Under the pieces are notes generated by a model, which saw only the letters and a program-made list of their open reading frames with translations, had not been told where the DNA came from and did not search any database. The position numbers and the translations under genes were made by a program. A DNA stretch of 64,000 nucleotides from contig VZQC01006256.1 of NCBI GenBank assembly GCA_009823505.1, positions 892,656-956,655 of the forward strand, given 5' to 3'. This stretch comes from Rhizomys pruinosus (lineage: Eukaryota > Chordata > Mammalia > Rodentia > Spalacidae). This document shows positions 11,640 through 22,340 of this stretch, one piece after another (positions within the stretch are counted from its first letter, which is position 1; every line of letters starts with the position of its first letter).

Positions 11640-11775
11640 GTGTTCTCCAGAACTTTCAGGGAATAGGCCTGCAATGCCTTGGTTTTGGATGCTCAATCCC
11701 CAAACTATAAGACAGCAGGTTCTGATGCTTTAAGTCACCCAGATTGTTATGATGCTGCCAGGAAACCAACATATC
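11640..11775 (+). repeat. MaLR (MLT1-like) LTR remnant
   Basis: 'ctccagaactttcagggaat', 'cttggttttggatgctcaat' and 'gatgctttaagtcacccaga' followed by 'ttgttatgatgctgccagg' match the 3' half of MLT1-type MaLR LTRs. It is an old relic without an internal region. Confidence 0.6.
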
Positions 11776-11817
11776 TTCCATAAGACCCAATGGAGAAGAT
11801 GCTAGCTTGTTTAGGTT

Positions 11818-11912
11818 TTGACATTAGTTTTAGAGCCTTGCTCTGAATCTACAGCTTAGGCTGGCCTAGAACTCATGATCCTCCTGCTTCAGCATGTCTC
11901 ACATGCCAGGCT
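11818..11912 (-). repeat. Old B1/PB1 fragment
   Basis: Reads 'agccttgctctgaatctaca', 'aggctggcctagaactcatg' and 'cctcctgcttcagcatgt', an antisense B1-type order, truncated and diverged. Confidence 0.65.
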
Positions 11913-11934
11913 TAGAAGATGCCATTTTATTTAA

Positions 11935-11952
11935 ATTTTTTTGTATGTATGT

Positions 11953-11997
<45 letters not shown>

Positions 11998-12256
11998 CAT
12001 GTGCAGGCCAGAGATCCATGTTAAGGGTCTTCCTCAATTATGGTTTAAGACAGGGTCTCTCACTGAACCTGGCCCTGGCTAATTTGGCCAAACTGGCTGG
12101 CCTATGAGCTCTAGTGATGGTGTCTCCACCTCCTCAGTCCCAAGGTTATAGGCATATATTACATCTATCCTTTTTACATGGGTTCTGGGGATTGAACTCA
12201 GGTCCTCATGCATTTGTGGCAAGCAGATTACCATCTGTGCTATCTCCCCAGCTCAA
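11935..12256 (-). repeat. B4-like SINE (antisense) with GT tract
   Basis: A GT tract (antisense CA tail) leads into 'gtcttcctcaatt', 'agacagggtctctcactgaa', 'ggccaaactggctggcctat', then 'ggggattgaactcaggtcct' and 'gtgctatctccccagctc'. This is the antisense B4 layout: a B1-like half followed by a tRNA-like half. Confidence 0.78.
11955..11994. repeat. (GT)n microsatellite
   Basis: Pure GT tract of 40 bp within the tail of an antisense B4-like SINE. Confidence 0.95.
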
Positions 12257-12319
12257 AAGATACTATTTTAAAAGAAAGCTGATTTTGGTAGATGAAGGAA
12301 GTGCTAAAAGGTTTGGATA

Positions 12320-12715
12320 AGGTTTGGGGATAATCCCAAGGCTTTGTGAATTGAAAGTTAATACCTTACCCAAACTGTGAGTTATTAAGACTATGGACAC
12401 TTAATCCAACTATGCTGTTTGGAGGTGGGCCTTGGGGTATGATTCAAATTAGGCAAGATGATTGGGTGGCATCTGTCATGACTGAATCCCTCATGACTGA
12501 ATCCTGATGGCTTTGTGAAAAGGGACAGAGGCCAGACAGACACACATACATGGATGTGCTCACTGTCTCTTGCCAGGTGATGTTTCATACTGCTTCAGGA
12601 TACTGCCAGCAAGAAGCTTGCTGCCAGATGTGACCACCTCTAGAGTTGTGAGCCCAATTCACGGTCTTTATAATTCACCAAACTGTGGCATTGTGGTATT
12701 AGCGCCAGAGTAGGG
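12320..12715 (+). repeat. MaLR-type LTR remnant
   Basis: The block has LTR-like order: 'gtttggaggtgggccttggg', 'gtcatgactgaatccctcat', 'gatggctttgtgaaaaggga', 'ctgtctcttgccaggtgatg', 'agagttgtgagcccaattca', 'gtctttataattcaccaaac', then 'gtattagcgccagagtaggg'. This resembles ERVL-MaLR solo LTRs. Family assignment is tentative. Confidence 0.5.
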
Positions 12716-13324
12716 ACAATTCAGGACCAAAGCTTCTCCTACTAGCAAGGGCTGGTGCTGTGTTCAAATCAGGTTTGCTGGGCCAGCAAATGTTCCTCCG
12801 GGACACTGGGAATTTGCGAGCAGCCCAGCTGGGAGGGACGCTGTCATTTGTAGGTTCTGTCAGGTGGAGAGGAGGCAGATTGTCTTTGGAAAGTCCCACA
12901 GGAGATCCAGGAAACTCATGTGAAGCAAGTAGGAGCCACTTCCGCAGCTGGAGGGACAGTAGGGTCCCTCGTCTTTTTTCTTCCCATCATCCATGTGACC
13001 TCCTACTTATTAATTCCAGTACTTGGATGAGTTCCATGGCCACGTTGTGTTTTCTTCAGTTAGAAGCAGGCTCCTTTAGTGCCAAATATCAGGAGAGAAC
13101 CAGAATCTTGATCCACATGTGGTCCTGTCGGCATGGGATTTCTTTGACTCACACGGCCCCTTGGGTTCACTGAAGCAGTAATTTCTTGGGGGCCCGAGTC
13201 ACGGTGAGAGCTTCAGACATGACCAGTCCCACAGTGGTCTCGGTTTTCACCACAGCAAGACCCCAGCAAATTCCTATACCTATCTATAGGAGGAGAAGGT
13301 AGATTGTACTGGACATCTGACTGA
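12716..13324. other. Unassigned non-coding stretch
   Basis: No gene or repeat recognised. The 137-codon frame at 12760-13173 shows no domain. Confidence 0.4.
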
Positions 13325-13520
13325 AGTAATATTTTTTTATCACATTTAGTGTGCGTGTGTGTGCATGCACACACACAGGCACATGCTCGCAGCAGCATGC
13401 TTGTGGAGGTCTTGGTGGAGGAGGCTTTCTCCTTCCACCATGTGGGTCCTAGGGGTCAAACTCAAGTCATCAGGCTCGGCCCTAAGTACCTTTGCCCTGA
13501 GCCATGGCTCTGGCTCTGAA
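13325..13520 (-). repeat. RSINE1-like SINE (antisense)
   Basis: A T run and alternating GT/CA tail lead to 'ctccttccaccatgtgggtc', 'ggggtcaaactcaagtcatc', 'agtacctttgccctgagcca'. This matches the antisense order of the RSINE1/B4 class (cttccaccatgtgggtcc ... caagcgcctttacccactga). Confidence 0.65.
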
Positions 13521-13639
13521 GTAGTATTCTTGATTTGAGGCATCTCTCTCAGCCTCTGCTTCTCATGTAAACACTGAAGTGAAGAAAGTTCATATGTCAA
13601 AGTCTGGAGCACCGCTCTCTCTCTCTCTACCTGACACAG

Positions 13640-14226
13640 CTGATTTCTCTGACGGAGTCCCACTTGGGGGATTGACTGAATCAGCTCGGCCTGGGAGCTT
13701 GTCTGTGGGGCATTTTCTTGGTTGTTCTTTGATGCAGGAGGGCCAAGGTGGCAGGTGGTTCTGGGCTGTATAAGAAAAGTTGGGGGCTGGAGAGATGGCC
13801 TAGGGATTAAGAGCGCCAACTGCTCTTGCAGAGGACCCAGGTTCAATCCCCAGCACCCACATGGCGGCCGAGAACCATCTGAAACTCCAATTCCAGGAGA
13901 ACTCCAGTTCCAGGGGAATCCGACACCCTCTTCTGACCTCCACAGCATTGCACGACACAGGTGCACAAACTTGCATGCAGACAGTACATTCATACACATA
14001 CAGAAATAAATAAAATTAATAAAAAAAATTTTAGAAAAGTTGGCTGAGCACAAGTGGCCAGTAAGCAGTGTCCTCCACAGTTTCAGCTTCAGATCCTGCT
14101 GATCTCTGCCCTGACTTCCCTCAAGAATGGACTGTGACATGCAAGTGCAAGATGAAAAAAGCCCCTTTCTTCCCAAGTTCCTTTCAGTCATGGTACTTAT
14201 CGTGGCAACAAAAAAGTGAACTAGGC
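13640..14226 (+). repeat. URR1-like hAT remnant split by a B2
   Basis: The left part (tgactgaatcagctcggcct, gtctgtggggcattttcttg, gtggttctgggctgtataag) continues after the B2 as ggctgagcacaagtggccag, aatggactgtgacatgcaag, cttcccaagttcctttcagt, ending near gtgaactagg. The order matches the ubiquitous rodent URR1-type non-autonomous DNA element. The same family recurs at 18643, 30862 and 34680. Confidence 0.62.
13783..14028 (+). repeat. Young B2 SINE inside a URR1-like element
   Basis: Full-length B2: gggctggagagatggcctag, ggttcaatccccagcaccca, the doubled actccaattccagg/actccagttccagg, caccctcttctgacctccac and an A-rich tail. The flanks share agaaaagttgg (13773-13783 and about 14033-14043), a target-site duplication inside the older element. 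Confidence 0.92.
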
Positions 14227-14373
14227 CAATGGTAAAGAGCTTGATTCCTAGCACAGCCAGGGGTCACCACACTATCCTTGGAAACTTCTCTTCCCTCCCT
14301 CCCTTCGTGCTTTCTTCATTGCCCCCATCTTTGTTTTATTGCCCTCTTCCTTACTCCCTCAGAGCAGTCACTG

Positions 14374-14660
14374 TGTGTCTGTGTATGCATGATATATACA
14401 TGTTTTGGGTGCAAGAGTGTATGTGTGTACTTATACTTTCATGTGAGTATTGTGTATATTTGTGTGTTATGAGTATAGGTATATGTATGTACATGTGTGT
14501 TTGTGCTTATAAATATATATATATATATATATATATCTGTGCATATATGTGTACTTGTGTGCCAATGTATGTGTGTATGCATGTGTTTGTGTATGTATGA
14601 ATATATTTGCACATTTATGTGCACGCATGGATATGCATGTATGTATTTGTGTGTTATAAA
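14374..14660. repeat. TG-rich simple-repeat region with (AT)n core
   Basis: A degenerate tgtgtatg-type tract has a pure AT dinucleotide run at 14513-14536. Open frames across it are artefacts rich in Cys/Val/Tyr or His/Thr. Confidence 0.9.
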
Positions 14661-14663
14661 GTA

Positions 14664-15175
14664 TTGGTTACTTTTCTAGTTGCCGTGTCAAATATCTGAC
14701 TAAAGCAACCTAAGGAAGGTTTATTATGACTTCTGTGTGAATGTTCACCATCATGGGAAAGAAGGTATGTCAGCAATGTGGCAGGGGTGGAAGGCAAGCA
14801 GCTTGTCACGTGGTTTTTACAGTCAGGAGGAGAGAGAGATGAAAGCTGGTGCACTTATAGCTTCCTCCTTTCTCACGCAATTTTCTTTTCTTTTCTTTTC
14901 TGACAGGGTCTTGCTAGTCCTAGACCACTGGTGACATAGCCCAGGCTAACCTCGATCTCTCAGGGATCTGCCTGCCTCCATCTCCCATGGCCAGGATTAA
15001 AGGTACGCGCCACCATGCTTGGCTCTCACACACTTTTTTTTTCTGTCATAAGACCCCAACCAAAGCAATGCTGTTTTTCCCCTGAGGGGGGTCTTCCCTC
15101 CTCAGCTAGACCCCTTGGAAACGCCCTCATTCAGAATTGTGTCTCCTGGGTGATTCTAAATCCAATTTAGAATAG
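14664..15175 (+). repeat. MaLR LTR (MT/ORR1-like) split by a B1
   Basis: It starts ttggttacttttctagttgc, then cgtgtcaaatatctgactaa, aaggaaggtttattatgact, accatcatgggaaagaagg, gcagcttgtcacgtggtttt. After the B1 it resumes with cataagaccccaaccaaagc and ggaaacgccctcattcagaa. This is the order of rodent MT/ORR1-class LTRs. No internal region is attached, so it is probably a solo LTR. Confidence 0.65.
14878..15024 (-). repeat. B1 SINE
   Basis: Antisense B1: ctgacagggtcttgctagtc, acatagcccaggctaacctc, gggatctgcctgcctccatc, ggattaaaggtacgcgccac. Preceded by a ttttc-rich tract (its tail) and inserted in a MaLR LTR. Confidence 0.85.
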
Positions 15176-15740
15176 AAAATAACCACCGCAACATTCGTGT
15201 ATGCGTGCTTGTGGGAGTTCATGCATGTACATATTGGTAGATGTGTAAGTATTTGTGTGTGTGCAACCCCACCTTCTATGCGAGACTCTCTTCTTGGAGG
15301 GGTGGGGAGTCTGTGCTGCTAGCTGGGGGACCCCCTGCCTGGAAGCCAGGCCTTTCCAGGGCATGTGGGGATAGTGTTGCATGCCCTGTCTTTATCTGCT
15401 CTCAAGGTAACCCACCCCCACAAAAACACACAGGGGGAGTTGCCAGTTTTGTGGTCACAGCTGGTCACACACACTGAGTGGGTGTTTTACTGGCACCATC
15501 TGGCCTCCTGTAGCTCCACATGTCTTCTGTCCTGGGAGAGACCTGGAAAGTGTACAGCAGGGCATCCGTGGGGCCTTTGCAGGTCAGTGCTCAGGGAAGG
15601 CCCTGGGGCTACCTTTTGTGACCCTGGCAAGTTGCTGAGTCCTCAGTGCTTCCATTTTCTCATCCATGCGCCAATGGATTTTCAAGCTGAGAGTAAACCT
15701 CAAACAAACCTCCCAGTCAGTGAAATTAAAAGAATTATTT
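15176..15740. other. Unassigned stretch
   Basis: A degenerate GT-rich patch lies at about 15195-15262; the rest is unassigned. The 167-codon open frame running from here to 15868 ends inside a B1 and has no domain. Confidence 0.45.
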
Positions 15741-15746
15741 ATCATT

Positions 15747-15868
15747 ATTTTTTTGAGACAGGGTCTCACTGTGTAACCCTGGCTGGCCTGGAACTCACTA
15801 TGCAGTCCAACTTGGACTCAGATTCAAAGTTCATAGGCCTGGGATCAAGTCCTGTGCTATCATGCTGA
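15747..15868 (-). repeat. B1 SINE
   Basis: Antisense B1: tttttttgagacagggtctc, actgtgtaaccctggctggc, ctggaactcactatgcagtc. The distal part is diverged. Confidence 0.85.
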
Positions 15869-15869
15869 G

Positions 15870-15917
15870 GTATGTATGTATGTATGTATGTATGTATGTA
15901 TGTATGTATGTATGTAT
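15870..15917. repeat. (TATG)n microsatellite
   Basis: Twelve tandem TATG tetranucleotides between a B1 and an RSINE1-like SINE. Confidence 0.95.
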
Positions 15918-16056
15918 TGTGGAGGAGCACTTGTGTAGAGATCATAGGACAACATGAAGTTTCTTTTGACCATGTGGGTTCTGGGAATCAATCTCAGCTT
16001 TTCAGGCTTATGGATAAATGCCTTTACTCACTAAACTATTTCATTGGCTTAAATTA
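15918..16056 (-). repeat. RSINE1-like SINE (antisense)
   Basis: Contains 'gatcataggacaacatgaag', 'gaccatgtgggttctgggaa', 'caatctcagcttttcaggct' and 'atgcctttactcactaaact', the antisense RSINE1 order. The TATG repeat is its expanded tail. Confidence 0.62.
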
Positions 16057-16244
16057 GGTGAATTTGAAAATATCCTGACCTAAGGGGGAAACTTTGGCGA
16101 AATATTGCCTTAGGAGAGCTGATTTCAGAACTCCCACTTTTCCAGTTATCAAGCAAGGGTCCGCCTGACCATCTGCTTTCTTTCAGGAGCTGTGGGGTGG
16201 AGGTGGGGAAGCCTAGCTCAGTCCGTTACCATCTCCCTCAACAA

Positions 16245-16475
16245 TTATGAAAACCTCCCTCTTTGACAGGCATTTTGCATGTATGAACTCATCAAATCCT
16301 CAGAGCAAGCCATTGAAATAGATATTTTAAAGAAGTTGTGGCTCATGGAGGTGAAGTAATGCTTGTGGTCACTCGGTCATCAGCTGGTGAAGTCTGATCT
16401 ACACAAAGGACCACATAGATGGTCTGTGTCACAGACAGGAAAATCTGGGTTTCAACCTGAGTATAATCAAGGAGC
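16245..16475 (-). repeat. MIR-type ancient repeat remnant
   Basis: 'ttttgcatgtatgaactcat', 'aaatcctcagagcaagccat', 'agttgtggctcatggaggtg' and 'cactcggtcatcagctggtg' follow the antisense MIR core order. Confidence 0.5.
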
Positions 16476-17660
16476 AGACTCCAGGATGCCCCCAGATCCT
16501 CCTCTTCCTCCTCGAGGGCATACCTCAGTTCTCGTAAGGCAGGAAGACAGATGCTAGAAAAGCAGCCAGTCTTAAAGAGAGGACAGGCATGAAAGAGGAA
16601 GTGAAAGAAGGCCATTTCCATTCCCTCCTTTGAGGGAGTCTTTGTTGTCCCTTTCTTTCAGTGATGTACAGACCGGGCACATTCATTCAGACTTTGTGGG
16701 CATGTATTTACCTAAACGGCCCAGACCATCTCTAGAATTAGGTCTCCATGGATGTTTCTCACTTTCTCCTTTCACTTGGCAGCATATGCCTGAGCTCTAT
16801 TCTCAAAATTGAGTGATAGAAATGTTTCCATGAGTTTTAACTCCCTGAGCTGCTTCCTGGGTTTTGGAAATACTCGAAGAACCCATCCCTAAGTTCAGGA
16901 AACCAATGAAGACGGACCATAACCTTAAGATCCTTTCAATAATGGGACAAAGCCACAGACCCAAGAGGGAGAAAGAACTGAATCCTAATATAAAGTCATC
17001 CTGAACTTAGGGATAGAAGAAAGCTTGGCCAGTAGATGGGTACTTAGTGTTGTAAGTGATTTTATTCCCCAGCCCTCTGAAAATGCCTTAATGGATGATT
17101 CGAGCAAAGGTATCCTGCTGAATATCCCCTTTCCAGGCAAGGTGATGGTTAAGCACATCTTCACTGGGCAACAAGAAGGGCACAGACATATATTTAGAAC
17201 CAAATTTGACAACTTCCCCTCTTTGCTGTTTTGAATGTTCAAACACTTCTTCCTCCACCCTTTAGAACTTCTGTTTTCCATCTTCAGTTGGAAGCGGTGA
17301 GGATCAAAACTGAAGGTGGTGGCACTGAGGGACAAGGCTGACATGTTCGCAATGGAGTCTTTCATCTTGGAGCGAGACCCCAATGCTGGGACGGGCTGGG
17401 GAAGACCTCATGATACAGTCTAATATTCAGTCATATACTAACAACAATGGATTGATATTTTTAAATGCCAAGACTTGTTGGTAAAGAGCAGCCATTTCCA
17501 TCTTTTAGGGCCTCAAGGACTGATGGTGGAGAGAATATGCCATTGAAATATCCCAATGCGAAGACTTAAAACAAGAGATTATGAGAAGGGGAAATAATTC
17601 CACTGGGAAGGTGGTCAAGCAAGCTTCAAGAGCTTGATGCATATGTTAAATAATATATAA
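16476..17660. other. Unassigned non-coding stretch
   Basis: Nothing recognised. A 132-codon antisense frame (16985-17383) shows no known domain and has no evidence of being an exon. Confidence 0.4.
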
Positions 17661-17662
17661 TT

Positions 17663-17692
17663 TGGGGCTGGAGGGATGGCTCATGAGGACCT
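17663..17692 (+). repeat. 5' fragment of a B2/B3 SINE
   Basis: Only the tRNA-like head (ggggctggagggatggctca) is present, just upstream of two longer elements of the same family. It is either a truncated insertion or a relic of recombination between them. Confidence 0.55.
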
Positions 17693-17753
17693 CTATACCG
17701 TAACAATTATATTTATTTACTTGTGATCAATCATTAAAAACATCTTAAATCAT

Positions 17754-17915
17754 GGGGCTCGAGAGATAGCTCAATGGTTAAGAGTACTGGCTGCTCTTGC
17801 AGAAGACCCAGGTTCTAGTCTCACATGGTGGTTAACAACTGTTGGTAACTCCAGTTCCAGGGGAAATCTGACACCCTCTCCTGACCTCTACAGGCATCAC
17901 ATGACATGGGTGCAC

Positions 17916-17958
<43 letters not shown>

Positions 17959-18000
17959 CAGTATATTTATACACATAAAAATAAAAAAAATAAAATATTA
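17754..18000 (+). repeat. B3-type SINE with internal CA expansion
   Basis: Reads ggggctcgagagatagctca, agtactggctgctcttgcag, ggtaactccagttccagggg, caccctctcctgacctctac. A CA tract (17918-17956) then lies within the 3' region, followed by cagtatatttatacacataa and an A-rich tail. It lacks the doubled actccag segment of the young B2 copies. Confidence 0.88.
17918..17956. repeat. (AC)n microsatellite
   Basis: Pure AC tract inside a B3-type SINE. Confidence 0.95.
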
Positions 18001-18007
18001 AAAAGTA

Positions 18008-18236
18008 GGGGCTGGAGAAATAGCCTAGCGGTTAAGAGCACCGACTGCTCTTGCAGAGGACCCGGGTTCAATCCCCAGCACCCACATGGTGGCTGAGAAC
18101 CATCTTTGACTCCAGTTCCAGGGGAATCCGACACCCTCTTCTGACCTCTGCGTCATTGCACGACATGGGTGCACAAACCTACATGCAGACAGTACATTCA
18201 TACACATACAAAAATAAATTTAAAAAATTGTTTTAA
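18008..18236 (+). repeat. B2 SINE lacking the internal doubling
   Basis: Reads ggggctggagaaatagccta, ccgggttcaatccccagcac, then 'ctttgactccagttccaggg' with a single actccagttccagg unit, caccctcttctgacctctgc and an A-rich tail. It lies 8 bp after the preceding B3 in the same orientation. Confidence 0.9.
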
Positions 18237-18642
18237 AAAATATAACTTGAACAGAGTTTGAGATCCCACATAATTGAATCTGATTTTGGTATTGTAGCAT
18301 AAATGAAAGTAAAAAGTTGACCGTGACTTTTGAAAGTCATTCAAGTTTTGTTTAATTTCTGAAGGAATTTCTCCAAGGGGGATGCTCTCTGTATAAGCTC
18401 CTATACTCACGATTCTCCCCTTATAGGATTCCTGAAGTTCCTTCTATTTCTGTTTCAATGATCAGTGCCCCATATCTCCCTTACTCTCAGGTTTATTGTA
18501 CTTAAAAGAACACATTGTACCTTATAAATATCACCTGTATCTCATTCTTTGTTAAATAGAGAAGTTCAATTTACATTTTTAGGTATCCTTATTAGGACCA
18601 TTATCCTGATGCTGCCTTCTAAAGAAGGAGGAGGAGAGACAA
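18237..18642. other. Unassigned AT-rich stretch
   Basis: No gene or repeat recognised. Confidence 0.4.
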
Positions 18643-18985
18643 CGATGCTCAGTCTTGATTGTCAGCTTGATTCGATTGAGAAAATACTTAAGGGATAAGG
18701 AAACTCTACCTACCAGTAGTATGTATGTGTGGACACTTCCAGAGAGGATCAGCTAAGAGAGGAAAAGAAAATTGCCCTGAATGTTGGGGCTGTCATAGGC
18801 TGGGGACTCAAAGGGCCTTCTCCCTTTCTGCTTGCTGGCTGCCACAAAGTGAGCTGCCTTGTTCTACCACATGCTTCCTGCTGTGATGGTTGAAATTATG
18901 AAACCCTGAAGAGTCAAAATATATCTTTCCTCCACTAAGTTGTTCTGCTCGGGTATTTGGGTACGATGAAGAAACATGAACACAG
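18643..18985 (+). repeat. URR1-like hAT remnant
   Basis: Starts gatgctcagtcttgattgtc, then agcttgattcgattgagaaa, ccctgaatgttggggctgtc, cttgctggctgccacaaagt, tatctttcctccactaagtt, gggtatttgggtacgatgaa. Uninterrupted relative to the split copy at 13640-14226. Confidence 0.55.
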
Positions 18986-19211
18986 GAGAATCCTGAAACA
19001 TATTTATTCCTACTGCAGCAAAATGGGATTTTATCATGGTATGAATTGGGAGACCACCCCAGCAAAGGGAACCTCTAAGAAAACACAGAACATAAAGGAA
19101 AGCATTGGCCCTAGAGAACAGTTGTGTGTGATCTGAGATGGTGGCGTCTGTGAGAACGTGGGAGGTGGATAAGGTTGAGAGGGGAGGAGGACCTGGATGG
19201 AAAATGGCCTG

Positions 19212-19455
19212 GGGCTGGAGCGATGGCCTAGCGGTTAAGAGCGCCACGACCGCTCTTGCAGAGGACCCGGGTTCGATCCCCAGCACCCACATGGCGGCTG
19301 AGAGCCGTCTGAAACTCCAATTGCAGGAGAACTCCAGTTCCAGGGGAGTCCGACGCCCTCTTCTGACCTCCGCGGCATTGCACGTCACGGGTGCACAGAC
19401 TTGCATGCAGACAGTACACTCATACACATACGGAAATAAAAAAAAAAAAAAAAAA
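19212..19455 (+). repeat. Young full-length B2 SINE with perfect target-site duplication
   Basis: Reads gggctggagcgatggcctag, ccgggttcgatccccagcac, the doubled actccaattgcagg/actccagttccagg, cgccctcttctgacctccgc and an A17-type tail. The flanks are gaaaatggcctg on both sides (19200-19211 and 19456-19467). CpG-rich and minimally diverged, so among the youngest insertions here. It carries an intact-looking tRNA-like B box (ggttcgatccc). Confidence 0.95.
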
Positions 19456-19537
19456 GAAAATGGCCTGAGGTCAGTAACTAGCAATCTGGATTTAATCTTG
19501 AGAGTAATGAGGTCTATTGAAGGCTTCTTGTTTGTAC

Positions 19538-19762
19538 GTTTTTTCTTTAATTTATTTTTATTTTATGTGTATGAGTGTTTTGCCTGCATGTGTTTAAGTG
19601 TATCATATGTCTGCAAACACACAGAAGCCAGAAGAGGGCATCAGATCTCCTGGAACTGAAGTTATAGAAGGTTGTTAGCTGCCATGTGGATGTTGGGAAT
19701 TGAACTCAGGTCCTGTGTAAGAGCAGCCAGTGCTTTTAACTGCTGAGCTATCTCTCTAGCCC
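19538..19762 (-). repeat. B3-type SINE
   Basis: Antisense: tttattttatgtgtatgagt, aagccagaagagggcatcag, ctcctggaactgaagttata, gaattgaactcaggtcctgt, ctgagctatctctctagccc. Confidence 0.85.
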
Positions 19763-19763
19763 T

Positions 19764-19817
19764 AAGTTTTTTTTTTAAGATTTACTTATTTTATATTGTG
19801 TGTGCATGTGTGTGTGT

Positions 19818-19859
<42 letters not shown>

Positions 19860-19988
19860 CCACGGTGGGCAGAAGAGGGTGTCAGATCCTCTGAAGCTAG
19901 AGTTACAGGCAGTTGTGAGCTGCCTAACTTGGGTGGTGGGAACTGAAGAGCAGCAGGCACTCTTAGCCACCTAGCCATCTCTCCAGCC
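19764..19988 (-). repeat. B3-type SINE with GT tract
   Basis: Antisense element adjoining the previous one: an aagatttacttattttatat tail, a GT tract (19807-19858), then gggcagaagagggtgtcaga, ctagagttacaggcagttgt, ctagccatctctccagcct. Two same-orientation insertions lie back to back. Confidence 0.82.
19807..19858. repeat. (GT)n microsatellite
   Basis: GT tract with one GA interruption, inside an antisense B3. Confidence 0.95.
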
Positions 19989-19989
19989 T

Positions 19990-22179
19990 GCAAGCCTTTA
20001 CTGGGCTAAAACAGGGTCAGCTTTGTAGAAGACAGCCCGATGACTGTAAGGAGGGTGAGTTAGATGGAGAGAGAGGCTAATAGTCAGAAAACCTGTTAGA
20101 AAACTGTTGGCAAAACCCTGGACCATAAGGAGGGAACAAATGCCAGAACTGTTTCGGGTGGATCAGGCATGGGGAATGGCTTCATGTAGTCACCAGTGTC
20201 TACCACTTGTACATGGCGGTTGTGAAAGTGGGCATCGGGCCCAACATGCATGCATACCCTATGCCTTAGCTCCTGATTTGTGTGCATAGATAGGTAATTG
20301 CAGCTGTAATTAATTCTGAAGACATGGACCTATGGATTCAGAACAAGCATCTGGGCGGGGCTTTGCCTTTCCAGCTTTCCTGCCCACTTCCCACACAGAT
20401 TTCATCTCCCAGGACCAAGAGGTACTGCCTTCTGTCTCAACCTGTGGCTCCTCCCTGCATGGCTTGAAATCTAGGTGGAGGCAGAAAGGACTCTTTTCCT
20501 AAGGTGCATCCGATAAAGGGGAAATGGACAGAGCCACCTCCTGAGGAGGATTCCCAGGTTGAAGTGCAAACGTCCCCAGGCTGGGTGAGTTATCTCCCCT
20601 CCAAAGCTTGTCTCTTCATTTGTGAAGTGGAGAAATGCTTCCTCCAAAAGCTGTGGGAATTATGAGATGGCCCATACAAAATGCCCACCCATTCTCTTAG
20701 TGCACGCACTCTGTACACATCATTATCTTCCAGCGAATTTTGACTTATTGCTTAGGAGAGCAGTAACTATGTCTGACAAGGGTTTGAATCATGAGGACAC
20801 TGGATGTATGTGAGCTACAGGATGCATAAGTACAGGTCCTTCTCACTGGTTGTAGATATGATATAAATGGTCCTAGAGACAGAAACTCGCTCCACTTCCA
20901 GTTGGATCTTGATATTTGCTCTGTCTTCAAGCTCTAAAAGACTTTCAGATCCAACACTTTGAAACATGTAGTTTCATGACACGTGGTTCTCTTGTTTACT
21001 ACGGTCTGGCAAGTTGGACCCTGAGGTTTGCTATAGGGTTGAGCGCTGAAGGATGAAGACTGTCTCTGTATTCTCAGATACAGTGACTGTCCAGGGGTCC
21101 CTAAGGGGGGTCATAAGAGAATTCATCATAGACTTTAATGAAACTGGGATAAAATCTCTGCAGCAATTTCATTAGAGCAGGGGCAAAGGACAGAGCCATA
21201 TTCCAGGTTCTGAAGAAGGCACACTGGCGGCCTTAATGGGACAGCTTTCAGCCTGGGGATTTAGTAAGGACGATTCTGCAGAAGCCTCTTCTTCCTACTA
21301 TGAGGTCAGCTGAATTCTGGGACACTGTGCAAATACAAAGCTTTATGCATTATGGCCATTGAACATACACAATTTAACTTTGATACCAAAGCAAAGACTG
21401 GAAAGTAAAAATTTGACATGCACAAAAGATTTTGACCTTTACTCTACTCACTGAGCACAGGCCCAGCATGGACATGCCATCTTGGTATCCGCTAGCTTCC
21501 CCTGTCCCCATGACCCTTCGATGTGTTGAATGACATGCAGCCCCCGGTGTAATTCTGGTAGTTATCAGTTTCAATATGCCCATGTAACATAGCTTCAACT
21601 GCATGTCTACTGGGTTCCCTTGGGAGCAACTACAGAGATGATGGTTTCTTCCAAGATAGGCAGGAAAGCTGCCTTGTGGACAGATGGTGATAGGGTGTGT
21701 GGATTGATAAGGATGCCAGGATGGTCATTCGTGAGGACCCCAAGTTCCTGATCCTTTTTTCCTTCTGAGAACAAAAAAAGGATGAGTTCAGATGGAGCCA
21801 TGTGACAAGTTCTGATTAAGGCTGAGACCTTATGAGCTGATCCAACGTGCGCTACTATGGAGTAAAAATATTTCCTTTTGAGCACAAAAACTTCCAGAGC
21901 CTTCTCTTCCTCTGGGATGGTGACCAATGGTGGCTGCTCTGCCAGGCTGGGTACTCAGTGACTATGGCAAGTACAGTTCCCTGCCCATTTGGCACTGGGA
22001 GAGACAAATCTTTGGGGTTTTATTTCCAATTTTGTGCTTGCTCATCACAGCGGCATAACCCAACCCATCCTAACTGATAGAAATATTTTAAAAAATTCAT
22101 TATTTGAAAATTCATACATGTATAAAATGTATCTTGGTCATGGAACACTCCCCTCTGACATTCCCTTCCAGCTGTTTTT
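19990..22179. other. Unassigned non-coding stretch
   Basis: A weak MIR-like patch occurs at about 20605-20730 (cttcatttgtgaagtggaga). Otherwise I recognise neither genes nor repeat families over about 2 kb. Confidence 0.45.
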
Positions 22180-22182
22180 GGC

Positions 22183-22340
22183 GTTTGGTTTGTCAGAGAC
22201 AGGGTCTCACTATGTGGCACTGGCTGGTCTGGAACTTGCTGTACTTGCTATGTAGATTGGGCTGGCCTCAAACTCATAGAGATCTACCTGTCTCTGCCCC
22301 TGAGTGCTGGGATTTAAGGTGTGTTTTACTGTGTCTGACC
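22183..22340 (-). repeat. B1 SINE
   Basis: Antisense B1: gagacagggtctcactatgt, ggctggtctggaacttgctg, attgggctggcctcaaactc, ctgagtgctgggatttaagg. The central part carries a short extra segment (acttgctgtacttgctatgt). Confidence 0.85.

Noticed and set aside
13346..14254. Longest open frame in the window, 302 codons, antisense
   Set aside because: It runs through an RSINE1-like SINE, a URR1-like element and the antisense of a young B2. The frame is a chance product of repeats and has no domain.
18864..19484. 206-codon antisense frame
   Set aside because: Overlaps the young B2 at 19212-19455 in antisense and a URR1-like remnant. Similar peptides arise from every antisense B2 here (5091-5435, 13800-13997, 18025-18207).
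19138..19659. 173-codon sense frame
   Set aside because: Mostly the B2 sense strand followed by its A tail (poly-Lys) and an antisense B3.
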